Source: Aquanectria penicillioides (taxonomy: Eukaryota > Ascomycota > Sordariomycetes > Hypocreales > Nectriaceae). Taken from it: a DNA stretch of 64,000 nucleotides. The position numbers and the translations under genes are program-made. The notes beneath the pieces were generated by a model. That model worked only from the letters and a program-made list of their open reading frames with translations, was not told the origin of the DNA and did not search any database. The stretch covers positions 3,844,001 through 3,908,000 of the forward strand of contig PYIU01000003.1 of the NCBI GenBank assembly GCA_003415625.1, written 5' to 3'. This document shows positions 62,458 to 64,000 of this stretch, piece by piece. Numbering within the stretch: position 1 is the first letter of the stretch; each line of letters begins with the position of its first letter.

Positions 62458-63638
62458 TTAGCTCTTTCCTGAATCATCGTGGTCTGGATCAAATTTGGTC
62501 TCGCCAAGCATGGGCGCCGGCGCCGAGGTCATGGCGGTTTGGGTAGCTGGCTGAGGTTGAGCCTGCACGGTTGGGCCGGTAGGGTGGCTAGGAGGCTGTG
62601 AGGATGCTCGAGCGGCGCTATTAGCTGTTGCTGCGTGAAGACGTTGATCCAGAGCCCTCAGAGCAATCGCCCTTCGCCTCTCTGCCTCGGCGCGAGCGCC
62701 TCCAGGGGCACCTCGGTGGATAATGTTGTCGTTGCGAGACATATCGGACTGAGAAAAGGGAGTGCAAATACGCATGGCCACTAACACACCAAACAATTGG
62801 TCGGAAAGTGCGGCGACAACGGGCTTGACTGGTCCAGGGAAGAACTCGGCGAAAGCAAACGTCTCACTGGCATCACCACGGAGGGAGGTGGGCTGAGACG
62901 AATCAAGGTCGGGGAAGACGGTCTTGTAGAATCGGAGGTAGGCCCAGCTGGTGAGGAAACCGAAGACGGCGAGCCAGAAAGCAGATTGGGGCAGGAGGGG
63001 AGTAAGCGACAAAAGAAACACAATGCCAAGATACAGCAATGGGAACCGGGGAACCCTCAGAGACACAAGACCGCGGAAGAGTGTCACCGTGTGGGCGGGC
63101 ACCAGCTGGCTAAAGGCAACTAGGAAAGAGATTTGAACGGGGATTGTTCCGGCGATGACGGATAGACTGATAAAAAGTTATTGTTAGCGGATGTTTAAAT
63201 AACAGTGTAGAGAATGGGGTAAAAAGTTTTTTTGTAAAAAAAAATAAAAAATTCCACATACGTCCAGCTCTCGTTGCGCGTCAGAGTGAAAAAGAGGACC
63301 ATGACACAAAGCGTCAGGAAGTTGGGAACGACGGACACGAGGGCGATGAATTTGGCGAGCTCGGCAGACGACCAGGCTCTCTCGAGGTAGCGACCGCCAT
63401 GGTACAAGGTTGCACCGCCAATGGCGAGGGTGAAAACGTTGCTCTCGACGAATGTGGAGGTGAGGAAGGTCCAGGGGTAAATGATGGAGAGCTGCGGCAC
63501 CAACGTCAGGTAGGGGATGACGATGTGGGTGTTCTCGCTCCATTGGCGATAGCGGATGGCTGCGCTGAGGAGGGACTGGGCGAGCAGCCCGATGAGGAGC
63601 GCCCGAGTGACGGGCGGGAGATTTATCCGAGGCGGCAT
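62458..63638 (-). CDS. TMEM115-family (DUF1751) rhomboid-like integral membrane protein
   Basis: Multi-pass membrane protein of the rhomboid-like superfamily (human TMEM115, yeast YOL107W), located in the Golgi in human cells and proposed to act in retrograde transport; it lacks protease residues in known members. Exons 63638-63262 and 63166-62458 give 361 aa across a 95-bp, very AT-rich intron. Family features seen are a first helix (ALLIGLLAQSLLSAAI), YPWTFLTSTFVESNVFTLAIGGATLYHGGRYLERAWSS near residues 55-95, then helices FLTLCVMVLFF, PVQISFLVAFSQL, FPLLYLGIVFLLSL and AFWLAVFGFLTSW. The cytosolic tail is Arg/Ala- then Gln/Pro-rich (RAEAERRRAIALRALDQRL). The start is the first ATG of the family-like N-terminus. 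Confidence 0.87.
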
Positions 63639-64000
63639 CGCGACGAAATTTCTGAGGGTGTAGAGACGGAAGAAGGTTGACTACGACAAGCGGGAAGTTG
63701 GTAGAAGGCCGATTGCGAGGTTGATAGTGGCGATAGCGATGAGGAAGGACGGAGGGGATGATGGTGTCGTGGCTGGTGGTTGGAGTCGATCAGCTGATTG
63801 TATCCCTCATGAACGACTCGTGTCGAGGTCCCTCATGAGAAGTTCGGGAGATTTTGGAGTCGAGGCCGGCGTTGAGGATGAGACGGGGTGTTCTGTTTGG
63901 TTTGCTCCCCCCTTTGATTCCTCAAAAGCGCGTTGTGTGTCCTCTCCAGCCAGCCTCACGAGGCTTAGGCTGCTGTATTAGCACGGGATACCACGGGGTG
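63639..64000. promoter_or_regulatory. Upstream region of the TMEM115-family gene
   Basis: About 360 bases to the window edge. GA/GATG-rich on the plus strand (63660-63770), so CT-rich in the direction of transcription, typical of a fungal core promoter and leader. No further gene recognised. Confidence 0.5.

Overview
This window looks like a chromosome segment of a filamentous ascomycete (Pezizomycotina; the AUR1, GRC3 and RPA34 proteins look Sordariomycete-like, a low-confidence placement). Genes are interrupted by short introns (about 50-130 bp) with GTAAGT/GTATGT donors and CTAAC/CTGAC-type branch sites. GC-balanced gene regions are sharply broken by a 26-kb AT-rich island carrying the marks of repeat-induced point mutation (RIP).

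Layout. Positions 1-5353 hold a Zn(II)2Cys6 transcription factor running off the left edge, a weak candidate for a small secreted Cys-rich protein, and intergenic DNA. Positions 5354-31562 are the AT-rich island, with no intact genes. It starts and ends with an inverted pair of 45-bp repeats (43/45 identical). Inside are a tandem array of two minus-strand Ty3/gypsy-type retrotransposons sharing a central LTR (193-bp LTRs at 5791, 13476, 21205 and 21445; period about 7.69 kb), one complete plus-strand Ty1/copia-type element (22583-29349; 228-bp LTRs, 5-bp target duplication, inserted inside a 30-bp tandem repeat), and unclassified remnants. RIP-decayed RT motifs and a decayed CCHC knuckle can still be read.

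Positions 31563-64000 are a housekeeping gene region: GRC3 (rRNA-processing 5'-OH polynucleotide kinase) divergent from RPA34 (RNA polymerase I subunit); an 8.4-kb stretch with no gene I can support; AUR1 (inositol phosphorylceramide synthase); a CaM-kinase; an ICT1-like mitochondrial peptidyl-tRNA hydrolase; a NAB3-like RRM protein; a ferric reductase; an unrecognised multi-TM protein; a tRNA-Lys(CTT) with a 10-nt intron; and a TMEM115-family membrane protein.

The gene order suggests one functional pairing: GRC3 and RPA34, both serving rRNA synthesis and maturation, share a 447-bp promoter interval. Two otherwise intact conserved genes (RPA34, NAB3-like) each carry one apparent reading-frame break, which may be assembly errors, true lesions or missed introns. 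I saw no CRISPR array, rRNA, secondary-metabolite cluster or clearly novel gene system. The most unusual structure is the TIR-bounded, RIP-saturated composite island.
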